In this document: positions 7,891 through 16,777 of the stretch, piece after piece
How positions within the stretch are numbered: position 1 is the stretch's first letter
Layout of the letters: every line of letters starts with the position of its first letter
DNA from: Gammaproteobacteria bacterium
GTDB lineage: Bacteria; Pseudomonadota; Gammaproteobacteria; SZUA-229
Direction: 5' to 3'
NCBI GenBank assembly: GCA_003228405.1
Contig: QIDK01000085.1
Coordinates: 1 to 34,556 of the forward strand
DNA: 34,556 bases
Translations under genes and position numbers: made by a program
The notes under the pieces: generated by a model
Databases searched by the model: none
The model's input: only the letters and a program-made list of their open reading frames with translations
What the model was told of the DNA's origin: nothing

Positions 7891-9138
7891 TTATGCGGGC
7901 AATATTGACTCCCCTTCAAGCAATTGCTGCACAGATTCACGCTGGCGTATTACATGAGCTTTAGAACCATCTGCCATAATCTCTACTGCGCGAGGCCGTG
8001 AGTTGTAATTGGAGCTCATGGTAAACCCATAGGCACCGGCGGATTTTACCGCCAGCAAATCACCAGGCTTAAGATTCAGTTTTCTGTCTTTGCCTAAAAA
8101 ATCTCCGGTTTCACATACGGGGCCCACCAGATCATAAGCCTGAGCCACGCCCTCCCGTGGTTGCAGGGCAATAATCTCCTGCCATGCGCCATATAGAGCA
8201 GGGCGCATTAAGTCATTCATGGCGGCATCAATAATGGCAAAATTTTTCACGTCAGAATGCTTTAAATACAGAACTTCTGTTAACAATACACCCGCATTGC
8301 CCGCAATGGCGCGCCCTGGTTCAATTAACACTTCAATATCCCTGTCACCCAGCACGGCAAGCAAAGCGTTAATCTGCTCAGCAGGCTGTGGTGGTGTTTC
8401 ATTTTGATAACATATACCCAGGCCTCCGCCCAGATCCATATGCTGCAGCTCAATACCATTCGCTTTTAGCTGGTCAACCAGCTCCAGCACACGCTTTAAT
8501 GCATCTACAAAAGGCTCAATTTGAATTAGCTGTGAGCCGATATGGCAATCTATGCCATGCACAGCAATATTTTGCATCCCCTGTGCCTGTTGATACACTG
8601 CAAGTGCCTGTTCATGGCTAATGCCAAATTTGTTTTCTTTTAAGCCGGTTGAAATATAGGGGTGTGTCTGTGCATCCACATCTGGGTTGACGCGCAGGGA
8701 AACCGGGGCCACTTTCCCCATTTCAGCCGCAATAGTATTTATCACCTGCAGTTCTGCTTCAGATTCCACATTAAAACAACGAATACCCACTTCAAGCGCC
8801 CGGCGAATTTCATTCGGCTTTTTACCCACGCCTGAAAAAACGGTTTTTGCCGCACTACCGCCCGCTGTGAGCACACGCTCCAGCTCACCCATTGACACAA
8901 TATCAAAGCCCGAGCCCAGGCCTGCCAGCAAATTCAAAATAGCGATGTTTGAATTGGCCTTTACCGCATAACACACTAAATGGGGGCGTGAGCCAAACGC
9001 CTGATCAAACGCCAGCCAGTGGCGCTCAAAGGTTGCCCGTGAATAAACATAGGCTGGCGTACCATACTGATGAGCAAGCTCTGTAAGGTTTACATCTTCA
9101 GCAAACAGCTGGTTATTTTTGTATTTGAAATGATCCAT
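7891..9138 (-). CDS. lysA: Diaminopimelate decarboxylase
   Basis: YAVKANSN PLP-Lys motif, GFDIVSMGELERVL, HIGSQL, EPGRAIAGNAG, CETGDFLGKDR. Start set at MDHFKYKNNQLFAED. Confidence 0.97.
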   Translation of the reverse strand: MDHFKYKNNQLFAEDVNLTELAHQYGTPAYVYSRATFERHWLAFDQAFGSRPHLVCYAVKANSNIAILNLLAGLGSGFDIVSMGELERVLTAGGSAAKTVFSGVGKKPNEIRRALEVGIRCFNVESEAELQVINTIAAEMGKVAPVSLRVNPDVDAQTHPYISTGLKENKFGISHEQALAVYQQAQGMQNIAVHGIDCHIGSQLIQIEPFVDALKRVLELVDQLKANGIELQHMDLGGGLGICYQNETPPQPAEQINALLAVLGDRDIEVLIEPGRAIAGNAGVLLTEVLYLKHSDVKNFAIIDAAMNDLMRPALYGAWQEIIALQPREGVAQAYDLVGPVCETGDFLGKDRKLNLKPGDLLAVKSAGAYGFTMSSNYNSRPRAVEIMADGSKAHVIRQRESVQQLLEGESILPA

Positions 9139-9154
9139 TCGTCTTATCTTAATG

Positions 9155-9313
9155 TTAATTTTCGTTTGTAGCGGCGAATGCATTGGCAACTACAGTAAAC
9201 GTTGCTCCGGCTGATTCGTCCGGCAAATAAAGCGATCCGGTTTTACCACAGGCACTGATGCCGGAGATAAATAATATTATAAAAAATAAAGCGATGTTTC
9301 GTTTTAATGCCAT
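9155..9313 (-). CDS. lptM: LptM/YifL-like small lipoprotein (52 aa, absent from the supplied ORF track)
   Basis: Reverse-strand translation MALKRNIALFFIILFISGISACGKTGSLYLPDESAGATFTVVANAFAATNEN*: lipobox ISAC followed by GKTGSLYLP, directly upstream of lysA. Confidence 0.88.
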   Translation of the reverse strand: MALKRNIALFFIILFISGISACGKTGSLYLPDESAGATFTVVANAFAATNEN

Positions 9314-9356
9314 TGCTATACTCTCTGTTAAATTTCTAAAACATTATTTTATATAT

Positions 9357-11306
9357 ATGCGTCTAAAAAGCAGCATTTTTCTCTGGGTTTCTCTGGCGAC
9401 CACTCTGCCGCTCACGGCCCTGATTCTGGGGATTACCGCGTATAGTGAGCATGTTTATCGCAAAAATATTGATAGTGATATCTATATCAATATCGAAAAT
9501 ATCGCCAAAGAGCTGGAATTCAGGCTCAATTATGAAAGGCAGGTGATACTTTCTCTGGCCAGTTCGCCAGCAATGAAGCAATTTGCACCTATCTTACAAA
9601 CCGCTGCAGAAGGTGATCTGCATATTAACTACTTCGAGGAAGTAGATAAACTAAATAATTTTCTAGCAGGGTTTCAGCATTCAGTGCCCGGCCTGGATAC
9701 GGTACGTGTGCTGGATATAGATGGGCATACCTTAATAAAAGTGCGCTTTGGCAAACAGATCCCCGCTGATTTTGAGAGCATAGCAGACTTGCCTCTGGCA
9801 GAAGAAGAGCTGGTAGATGCCGCTTTCTTAAGCTGGATGTGGCAACTCCCCGCGAATAAGCTGGTGTATGGCAACCTGCCACTGAGTAAGCGCGATTATA
9901 TTAGTGGCCAGGAATTATCCCTGATGAATTCCATCGTTCCCGTGGCCTTCGACAATAATAAGGTCACCGGGTTTTTAACCGCTCGGGCACTGGGGGACCA
10001 GTTTGATCACATTCTTGAATCTTTGCCTCGTACCAATGGCATAAAATTAACGATTGCAGAGCTTAATCCGAACGCCCCTCACCGTCATGGCATGATTCTG
10101 TATAGCGATGAGCTGTTAATAAATTTTAGTCAGCCCTTAAACTCGGATATTAAACTGAATAAACACCTCACCCAGCAGGCCTGGGATAACATTCAGCAAA
10201 AACGCTTTGGTTCTTTTGTAAATAGTACTGAAGATCGACGCTATTATTTTCGTGAGTTTTACCCGTACAATAACCAGCTTGTTAGCTGGATAATGGTGCT
10301 TCATCTTGATAATAAAGAAATTGCCGCCCCCTTTCAGCGCATTCGATTTGGTCTGCTGGCATTTGCGGGTCTCGCGTTGATTATCAGTTTAATGCTGGCC
10401 AATATAGGTGCCCGCACTATTGCCGAGCCTATATCACTGTTTGCCAACCTGTTGAAGCGTTATGCTGACGGTGAATCCAGGTTTTCAGAGCATAACTTAA
10501 AGGGCGCTGAAGAATTAAAACAACTGGGCCGATCATTTCATTACCTGGTGGGCACACTGGAAAAAACAGAACAGGAGAGGGATAGTGCCCAGAAAATGAT
10601 GCTGCAAAATGCCAAACTGGCGAGTATTGGTGAAATGGCCGCCGGCATAGGTCATGAAATCAATAACCCGCTTAATAATATATTATCCTATGCCACATTA
10701 ATTGAACGTGACCTGCCCACAGAAAACAAAGAGCTCTCAAAGGATATACAGGGTTTACGCAGTGAGGCTAAACGGGCGAGCAAAATAGTTGAGGGTATAT
10801 TGAATTTTGCACGGCAGATGCCACCGGAATACGTGGAATTTGATTTGCTTGTCTGGCTAAAGGACACATTATTACTGGCTCATGCTCAGGCGCAGAAATT
10901 TAATATCCAACTGAAGATTCATGAAACACCAGACATTCCTCTTAGCGGTGACCGTAATCAGCTGCAGCAGGTGCTGGTGAATATATTAATGAATGCGATT
11001 CAGGCCAGCAAGTCGGGGGATGAAATTATTATCAGTGCTCGTACAGATAAGCAGCAGGTTTATGTTACGGTTTCTGACCAGGGCACTGGCATTAATGATG
11101 CTAATAAAGATAAAATATTTGACCCGTTTTTCACTACAAAAAATGTAGGCGAAGGCAGTGGGTTAGGCTTGTCCATCAGCATTGGTATTATGCAATACCA
11201 TAATGGGAGCCTTAAATTAACCAATAATCAACGTGGCGGTGTAGATGCAACGATGCAAATACCGTTAGTTATAAATCTGCAACATATGAATGAACAGGCA
11301 CTATGA
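9357..11306 (+). CDS. Sensor histidine kinase with large periplasmic (dCache-like) sensor, HAMP, HisKA, HATPase
   Basis: Two TM helices flanking a ~300 aa extracytoplasmic region; GEMAAGIGHEINNPLNNILSYATL H-box; NILMNAIQAS, DQGTGIND, GEGSGLGLSISIGIM. Start set at MRLKSS to avoid overlap with lptM. Confidence 0.92.
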   Translation: MRLKSSIFLWVSLATTLPLTALILGITAYSEHVYRKNIDSDIYINIENIAKELEFRLNYERQVILSLASSPAMKQFAPILQTAAEGDLHINYFEEVDKLNNFLAGFQHSVPGLDTVRVLDIDGHTLIKVRFGKQIPADFESIADLPLAEEELVDAAFLSWMWQLPANKLVYGNLPLSKRDYISGQELSLMNSIVPVAFDNNKVTGFLTARALGDQFDHILESLPRTNGIKLTIAELNPNAPHRHGMILYSDELLINFSQPLNSDIKLNKHLTQQAWDNIQQKRFGSFVNSTEDRRYYFREFYPYNNQLVSWIMVLHLDNKEIAAPFQRIRFGLLAFAGLALIISLMLANIGARTIAEPISLFANLLKRYADGESRFSEHNLKGAEELKQLGRSFHYLVGTLEKTEQERDSAQKMMLQNAKLASIGEMAAGIGHEINNPLNNILSYATLIERDLPTENKELSKDIQGLRSEAKRASKIVEGILNFARQMPPEYVEFDLLVWLKDTLLLAHAQAQKFNIQLKIHETPDIPLSGDRNQLQQVLVNILMNAIQASKSGDEIIISARTDKQQVYVTVSDQGTGINDANKDKIFDPFFTTKNVGEGSGLGLSISIGIMQYHNGSLKLTNNQRGGVDATMQIPLVINLQHMNEQAL

Positions 11307-12664
11307 GTAAACATGTACATTTTATAGATGATGACCCAGCTGCTGGCGATCTATTTCGTCGCTTTGCCAGTGACAAAGATTATGATATTCATATTTTTAA
11401 AGACCCTGTAGAAGCTCTGCAGGATATCCGTAACAACCATAGCGACCTGGTCATCACTGACTTAAGTATGCCTGGCATGTCCGGGCTTGATTTGCTCGAT
11501 GCGATAAGACAAACAGATTTAGAAGTGCCAGTGATTATGATCACCGGGTTTTCAACTGAAGATAATGCAATAAAAGCGTTACGTCTGGGGGCAACGGATT
11601 TTATAAAAAAACCCTATGATGCAGATGAACTGATCAATCAGGTAGACAGGGTACTCATAAAATCAGAAGTGCGTAAAACCGAAAAGCTTAATCGCCCCGG
11701 TATTAAAGACAGGCAGGATCAGTTTGGTATGATCGGGCACTCCAATGCACTGTCAAAAATATATGAAATCATTGATAAAATTTCAGATATTCGCTGCAAT
11801 GTTATTATTGAAGGCGAATCCGGTACAGGCAAAGAACTGGTTGCGCATGCCCTGCACAATCATTCTGTATTTGCAGATCAGGCCTTTATCGTAATTGACT
11901 GCGGATCTTTAACCGATACACTATTAGAAAGTGAATTATTCGGGCATGAGAAAGGCGCTTTCACCGGAGCCACGCATACCAAACAGGGGCTACTCGAAGT
12001 CGCCAGTGGAGGCACTATTTTTCTGGATGAAATCTGTAATATTTCAGATTCTATGCAGATGAAATTAATGCGTGCGGTGCAGGCCCAGACCATTACCCGG
12101 GTTGGTGGTATAACACCTATAGACATAGATGTAAGATTTGTGGTTGCCACCAATCGTAATATTGAAGAAATGATTTCGGCAGGGCAGTTTCGGCATGATT
12201 TATATCATCGTCTGAATGTTGTAAAAATCACCATGCCACCTTTACGTGAACGTGAGGCTGATCTTCAGTTGTTAATAGAACATTTTGTGGTTGAATTTAA
12301 AACACGTTACCAGCGGGATATACAGGGCTTTGACGCTGCATCTATGGAAAAACTTAAAAACTATAGCTGGCCCGGTAATATTCGGGAACTGCGCAATATG
12401 GTTGAAAGGCATATTGCCCTGGCCGATGGGCCGGTACTCAGTATTGATCAAAACCTTATAGGTAGCGGTACGGGTGAAGGTATTGATGCAGATTCACCCA
12501 CCCTTGATACGCTGGAAAAACGCTACATTATTAAAATGCTGGATAAATGCAATGGCAACAAAGAACAAACGGCTTCTCTTTTAGGCATAAACAAATCAAC
12601 CCTGTGGCGAAAACTGCAAAGCTGGCAAAAATTTAAAAAAACTTTTGATGAAAATGACAGCTGA
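11303..12664 (+). CDS. NtrC-family sigma54-dependent response regulator
   Basis: REC domain (DDDPAAGD, VITDLSMPGMSG, KKPYD), GESGTGKE Walker A, GAFTGA loop, C-terminal Fis-type HTH. ATGA overlap with the kinase. Confidence 0.96.
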   Translation: MSKHVHFIDDDPAAGDLFRRFASDKDYDIHIFKDPVEALQDIRNNHSDLVITDLSMPGMSGLDLLDAIRQTDLEVPVIMITGFSTEDNAIKALRLGATDFIKKPYDADELINQVDRVLIKSEVRKTEKLNRPGIKDRQDQFGMIGHSNALSKIYEIIDKISDIRCNVIIEGESGTGKELVAHALHNHSVFADQAFIVIDCGSLTDTLLESELFGHEKGAFTGATHTKQGLLEVASGGTIFLDEICNISDSMQMKLMRAVQAQTITRVGGITPIDIDVRFVVATNRNIEEMISAGQFRHDLYHRLNVVKITMPPLREREADLQLLIEHFVVEFKTRYQRDIQGFDAASMEKLKNYSWPGNIRELRNMVERHIALADGPVLSIDQNLIGSGTGEGIDADSPTLDTLEKRYIIKMLDKCNGNKEQTASLLGINKSTLWRKLQSWQKFKKTFDENDS

Positions 12665-13187
12665 AAAAAAAATAAAAGGGCCTGGTTTATATCAGCGTCA
12701 GAAAAAGCACACTCAGTACAATGGCCCGGTAATTATTTGTGACGGTCTGCAAACACCGGATAATTTAGGCTCAATTTTAAGGGTCGCAGATGCCGCTGGT
12801 AGTAGCGGCATTATATTGCTTGATAGTCATCTTGATTTAAATAATAAAAAAATTACCAAACTGGCTCGAAGCGCCGACAGACACATATCAATTGAACAGC
12901 TGTCGCTGGCAGAATTTATGACTAACCGTAGTCGATTCAAAAACCTGTATGCTCTGGAAATCACAACTCAGTCTAAAAGCCTGTTTGAAGCTGAAATTTT
13001 AAACTGTGATGCCATCATACTTGGGCATGAATCGAAAGGCATAAGAGAAGAAATAATAGCACTCTGTGATAGAGTAATTCATTTACCCATGTATGGTATC
13101 AATGGCTCTATGAATGTAAGCCATGCACTGGCGGTGTTTTTATATGAATGGCGGCGACAGCAAAATCTGATATCTGTATTAGTCTAA
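12648..13187 (+). CDS. SpoU/TrmH-family RNA 2'-O-methyltransferase
   Basis: DGLQTPDNLGSILRVADAAGSSGIILL, ILGHESKGI, LPMYGINGSMNVSHALAVFLYEW SPOUT knot motifs. ATG at 12648 or 12654. Confidence 0.93.
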   Translation: MKMTAEKKIKGPGLYQRQKKHTQYNGPVIICDGLQTPDNLGSILRVADAAGSSGIILLDSHLDLNNKKITKLARSADRHISIEQLSLAEFMTNRSRFKNLYALEITTQSKSLFEAEILNCDAIILGHESKGIREEIIALCDRVIHLPMYGINGSMNVSHALAVFLYEWRRQQNLISVLV

Positions 13188-13263
13188 CAGCCGATATTTT
13201 CTAATGAATCAGGTGAAAAGAATAGCTGTTTTATATCACAGAGGTTAACAAAAATGGTTTCTT

Positions 13264-13377
13264 CTGTAGGAGTTAGCTTTAGCTAACGATGCACCTGGCG
13301 AGGCGAAGCGAGCCGATAAGCTTATCGGCTCGCTTCGCCTCGCAGTCATTATCGTCAGCTAAAGCTAACTCCTACAG
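13264..13377. repeat. Long GTAGGAG REP/BIME-like palindrome
   Basis: CTGTAGGAGTTAGCTTTAGCTAACGAT ... ATCGTCAGCTAAAGCTAACTCCTACAG, with a perfect 46 bp central palindrome (GCGAGGCGAAGCGAGCCGATAAG|CTTATCGGCTCGCTTCGCCTCGC, 13298-13343). Confidence 0.9.
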
Positions 13378-13430
13378 GAGCTATTTTTATATGGCTTAGT
13401 GCAGTATTTTATGTCTGAAGCAGTAATGAT

Positions 13431-15461
13431 TTAAGCCTGATGTGTATACTTTTTCAGAATTTCTTTCAATTGTGACTCATTAACTGGCTTGGAAAGAAAA
13501 TCATCCATGCCCGCATCGAGGCAACGATCCCTGTCTTCTGAGGTGGCTTTTGCAGTCAGTGCGATAATAGGCAGGTGGCTTTTGTTTTTTTCCAGTCGAC
13601 GCCATTGGCGGGTCGCTTCAAGGCCATTTAAATTGGGCATATTTACGTCCATAAACACAAGTTGGTAATGATGTTTGTGCATGGCATAAAGCGCGGTCGT
13701 ACCATCGGTTGCAATATCCACATTGTGACCCAGGTCGTTTAAATGGCTATAGGCTACACTGGCATTTATTTCGTTATCCTCAGCAATAAGTATATGTAGT
13801 GAAGGCTGATGGTCGGCCTCTATTGCATCCTTCTGCGATTCCTGCAGCAATAAATTGTTAATTGAATTTTTTAAATCGTGAAGAGTGACGGGTTTTATTA
13901 TGGTTGCCTGAACATCCTGTAAGCTTTCAGACTCTATATGTTCAATGCTGCGCATATAAGTGGCATATAAAATGGGTGCAATACAGTGGGCTTCATTTCG
14001 AATGCGTGATATCAGTTCGTGACAGTATTTATGCTTATAATCCTCGCTAAGAATAATTACATCAAACAGGCTGTTTTTTTCATTACTCCAGAGAATATGA
14101 GCAATTAAATTATCATGACCGGATGTGGTATAAACCTGCATGCCTAATTGCTGACAATATTTCTCAAGTACTTCACGATTGAGTCTGTCAGTATCAAATA
14201 CCAGTGCGCGTTTGTTTTCAAGCGGGTTTGTTGCAGAATCAGGCGTTACCGCAGGTTTTTTAGGCGATTTAATCTCCGGGTTTTTCCAGTTAAAGTGCAG
14301 ATTAAAACTTATATCCTGTTTATCATTGAACTGAATTTCAAATAGTCCGTTCATAAGTCGGGTCAGTTGATAGCCAATACGCAGAGGCAGGGCATTATTT
14401 GTATCGGGAATCTGGGTCGACTGAAGGTGTTCAATGTCAGTATTTTGCTGAAATTTGATATCAACACTGGCATTCAAATGCTGGGCAGAACCTGTATCGC
14501 TTGCATAAGCATGAATATATATGCCTTTAGTGGTGCTATGTTCTATGGCATAGCAGATTAAATTGGATAGCAACTGGCGAAATCGCTGTGCATCAATATA
14601 GGCTTCATCGGGAAATGAGCTGTCAATATAGCAAATCAGGTCAAGCTGTCGATCATAACCAATGGGTGCCAGGCTGTGAATCAGGCTGTCAATTAATATG
14701 TGTGGATTAGAGCTACCCTGATTAAGGGGGATATCACCATTCTCAATGCGTGAAAAATCGACTATATCCTCGATTATTTCCTGTAGTGAATGGCTGGATC
14801 GGCTCAGAAATTGTAAATATTGCTTTTGCTGTACACTTAAGCCCGTTTTATTTAGCAGGTCTATCATGCCCACAATGCCACCGATAGGGGTGCGGATCTG
14901 GTGGGTCATAGTCGATAAAAATTCAGATTTGGCGAGACTATTCGATTCGGCCAGTTCTGCGCTAGTAATAAGACGCTTCTGTAGTGTGTAAAGATAAGCC
15001 GGTAAGGCGATAATAAGTAGCAAAAATGCAATCGCTTCCAGCGTTAATAAATGCCATGCATCTTCAGTTAATAGCAGAATATTATAACCAATAAGCGTTA
15101 AAAATACCGCTACGGTTAAAAATTTCAGACCGTAGCGAGTACCATAGCCAATATAAATCCATAAATATATCAGCACATAAACGCTGTTGATTCCGCCCGT
15201 TAAAAAAGATGAGAAAGTTGTACTGCCAATATCAAAGGTGAGGGCAATATAGCGCCGAGTAGTACAGACAGGCAGGATTAAAATACTCAGTATATTGATA
15301 AAGCTGTAAATGAAAAAAGCAGCAGTAAACTGATTGAGCACTTCATGATTGGTCTGAAAATAACCACTGTCTATACCGGCAGAAATATAAAAATAAGTGA
15401 GTATGCCAATACAGAGGCGAATAATGGATTGAATGAATTCAGTATTCTTTAGCTTTTCCAT
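13431..15461 (-). CDS. RpfC-like membrane hybrid histidine kinase with degenerate ATPase and pseudo-receiver plus one canonical REC
   Basis: Multi-TM N-terminus with LYLWIYIGYGTRYG; H-box EFLSTMTHQIRTPIGGIVGMIDLL; HATPase region lacks clear G1/G2 glycine boxes; C-terminal REC LHILIAEDNEINASVAYSHL..LVFMDVNMPNLNGLEATRQ..LTAKA..FLSKP. Confidence 0.88.
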   Translation of the reverse strand: MEKLKNTEFIQSIIRLCIGILTYFYISAGIDSGYFQTNHEVLNQFTAAFFIYSFINILSILILPVCTTRRYIALTFDIGSTTFSSFLTGGINSVYVLIYLWIYIGYGTRYGLKFLTVAVFLTLIGYNILLLTEDAWHLLTLEAIAFLLLIIALPAYLYTLQKRLITSAELAESNSLAKSEFLSTMTHQIRTPIGGIVGMIDLLNKTGLSVQQKQYLQFLSRSSHSLQEIIEDIVDFSRIENGDIPLNQGSSNPHILIDSLIHSLAPIGYDRQLDLICYIDSSFPDEAYIDAQRFRQLLSNLICYAIEHSTTKGIYIHAYASDTGSAQHLNASVDIKFQQNTDIEHLQSTQIPDTNNALPLRIGYQLTRLMNGLFEIQFNDKQDISFNLHFNWKNPEIKSPKKPAVTPDSATNPLENKRALVFDTDRLNREVLEKYCQQLGMQVYTTSGHDNLIAHILWSNEKNSLFDVIILSEDYKHKYCHELISRIRNEAHCIAPILYATYMRSIEHIESESLQDVQATIIKPVTLHDLKNSINNLLLQESQKDAIEADHQPSLHILIAEDNEINASVAYSHLNDLGHNVDIATDGTTALYAMHKHHYQLVFMDVNMPNLNGLEATRQWRRLEKNKSHLPIIALTAKATSEDRDRCLDAGMDDFLSKPVNESQLKEILKKYTHQA

Positions 15462-15769
15462 AGCTGAGCCGAAAATTTAAAGGAACTGGCATAGTACCAT
15501 CAGAAATCATCAGGGTAAATCGGCAATGGCTTAGAGCGTTTTTGAGAGAGCAATACTGGATCGATGAAACTCTGCTGATTTAGCAGCAGCAAATAGTGAA
15601 ACAGGCTGAAAAATAACTTGACAGCTAGAATGATATAACACAATCTACTTATATGATGATGAATATGCAGTACCGCAAACCGCTAGTGTTTTGCCTTCGC
15701 CCTGTGTGGCGAGGTCGCTATGTCTGTGTGCCTGGTTTATGATCTAGATATTCATTTAAACTATTTATT

Positions 15770-15804
15770 AAAAGCCACAGATTGAAAAAGTCTGTGGCTT
15801 TTTT
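15770..15804 (+). terminator. Rho-independent terminator
   Basis: AAAAGCCACAGA-TTGAAAAAG-TCTGTGGCTTTT, followed by a T run. Confidence 0.85.
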
Positions 15805-15835
15805 CGTTGTGGGAGACAAAGTAAAGGAAGCAGTG

Positions 15836-16777
15836 ATGCAAATATTGAATAAAGCGGACGCCAGGGTTCAAAAGCTGATTATTTCTGCTGCTTATGTAGC
15901 GGTGATATTAATATGGTCGACAACACCCGTAGCTATTAAATGGAGTGGTGAAGAGGTGGGCTATATCTTTGGTATAGTCTTGCGCATGCTTATAGGCACT
16001 GTACTGGCTTTGTTTCTTGTAATGATAAAATTTAAAAAAATGCCCATCACAAAATCTGCATTTAAAGCCTATTTTGCAGTGGCTATTACAATATTTGGCG
16101 GCATGATGCCGGTATACTGGGGCGCGCAATATATTTCATCAGGTCTGATATCGGTGCTCTTTGGGGTAACACCCATAGTAACGGGGTATCTTGCCTGGCG
16201 CATATTGCATGAGCAAAGTTTTAGTGCGTTAAAAATAGGCGGTGCGTTAACGGGTCTGCTGGGTCTGGTTGTTATTTTTTTAAACAGGGGGGCCACAGGT
16301 GATGAATACATATACGGTGTTATCGCTATTCTGATTGCCGTTTTGTTGCACTCCGCCAGTGCGGTATGGATAAAAAGTATCAAACCTGATATTCCGGCAC
16401 TGGTATTAGTCGCCGGCGGTTTAATATTTTCCATGCCCTTTTTTGTTATCGTATATCTGTTACTGGCGCCGCCTTTACCAGAAATAATTCCGTCAAGGGC
16501 ATTATGGTCTATAGTTTATTTAGGTGTTGTTGGCTCTGTACTGGGTTTTGTTAGTTATTATTATCTTTTAAAGCAGATGACAGCTTCCAGTGTGGCATTG
16601 ATCACGCTGATTACGCCTGTCTGTGCATTGTGGATAGGTCATGTATTAAATAATGAAACGATTAGTGCCAGTATTTATGCCGGAACGGCCTTTGTTTTAA
16701 GCGGCCTTGCATTGCACCAGGGTGGAGATTTACTATATAAAAGCATATGCAGAAAACGAAAAAATTATTATGGCTGA
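15836..16777 (+). CDS. EamA/DMT-family transporter
   Basis: About ten TM segments; VAVILIWSTTPVAIKWSGEEVG and a second EamA repeat. Start moved to 15836 because the ORF-track start at 15782 lies inside the terminator hairpin. Confidence 0.9.
   Translation: MQILNKADARVQKLIISAAYVAVILIWSTTPVAIKWSGEEVGYIFGIVLRMLIGTVLALFLVMIKFKKMPITKSAFKAYFAVAITIFGGMMPVYWGAQYISSGLISVLFGVTPIVTGYLAWRILHEQSFSALKIGGALTGLLGLVVIFLNRGATGDEYIYGVIAILIAVLLHSASAVWIKSIKPDIPALVLVAGGLIFSMPFFVIVYLLLAPPLPEIIPSRALWSIVYLGVVGSVLGFVSYYYLLKQMTASSVALITLITPVCALWIGHVLNNETISASIYAGTAFVLSGLALHQGGDLLYKSICRKRKNYYG

Noticed and set aside
9258-9356. Upstream start of the sensor kinase ORF
   Set aside because: It overlaps the lptM gene on the opposite strand; the TM helix begins after MRLKSS at 9357.
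15782-15835. Upstream TTG start of the EamA ORF
   Set aside because: It lies in the loop and arm of a strong terminator hairpin; ATG at 15836 with an AGGA RBS is better.
16069-16434. 121 aa minus-strand ORF inside the EamA gene
   Set aside because: Antisense to a conserved membrane protein gene and no family signature.
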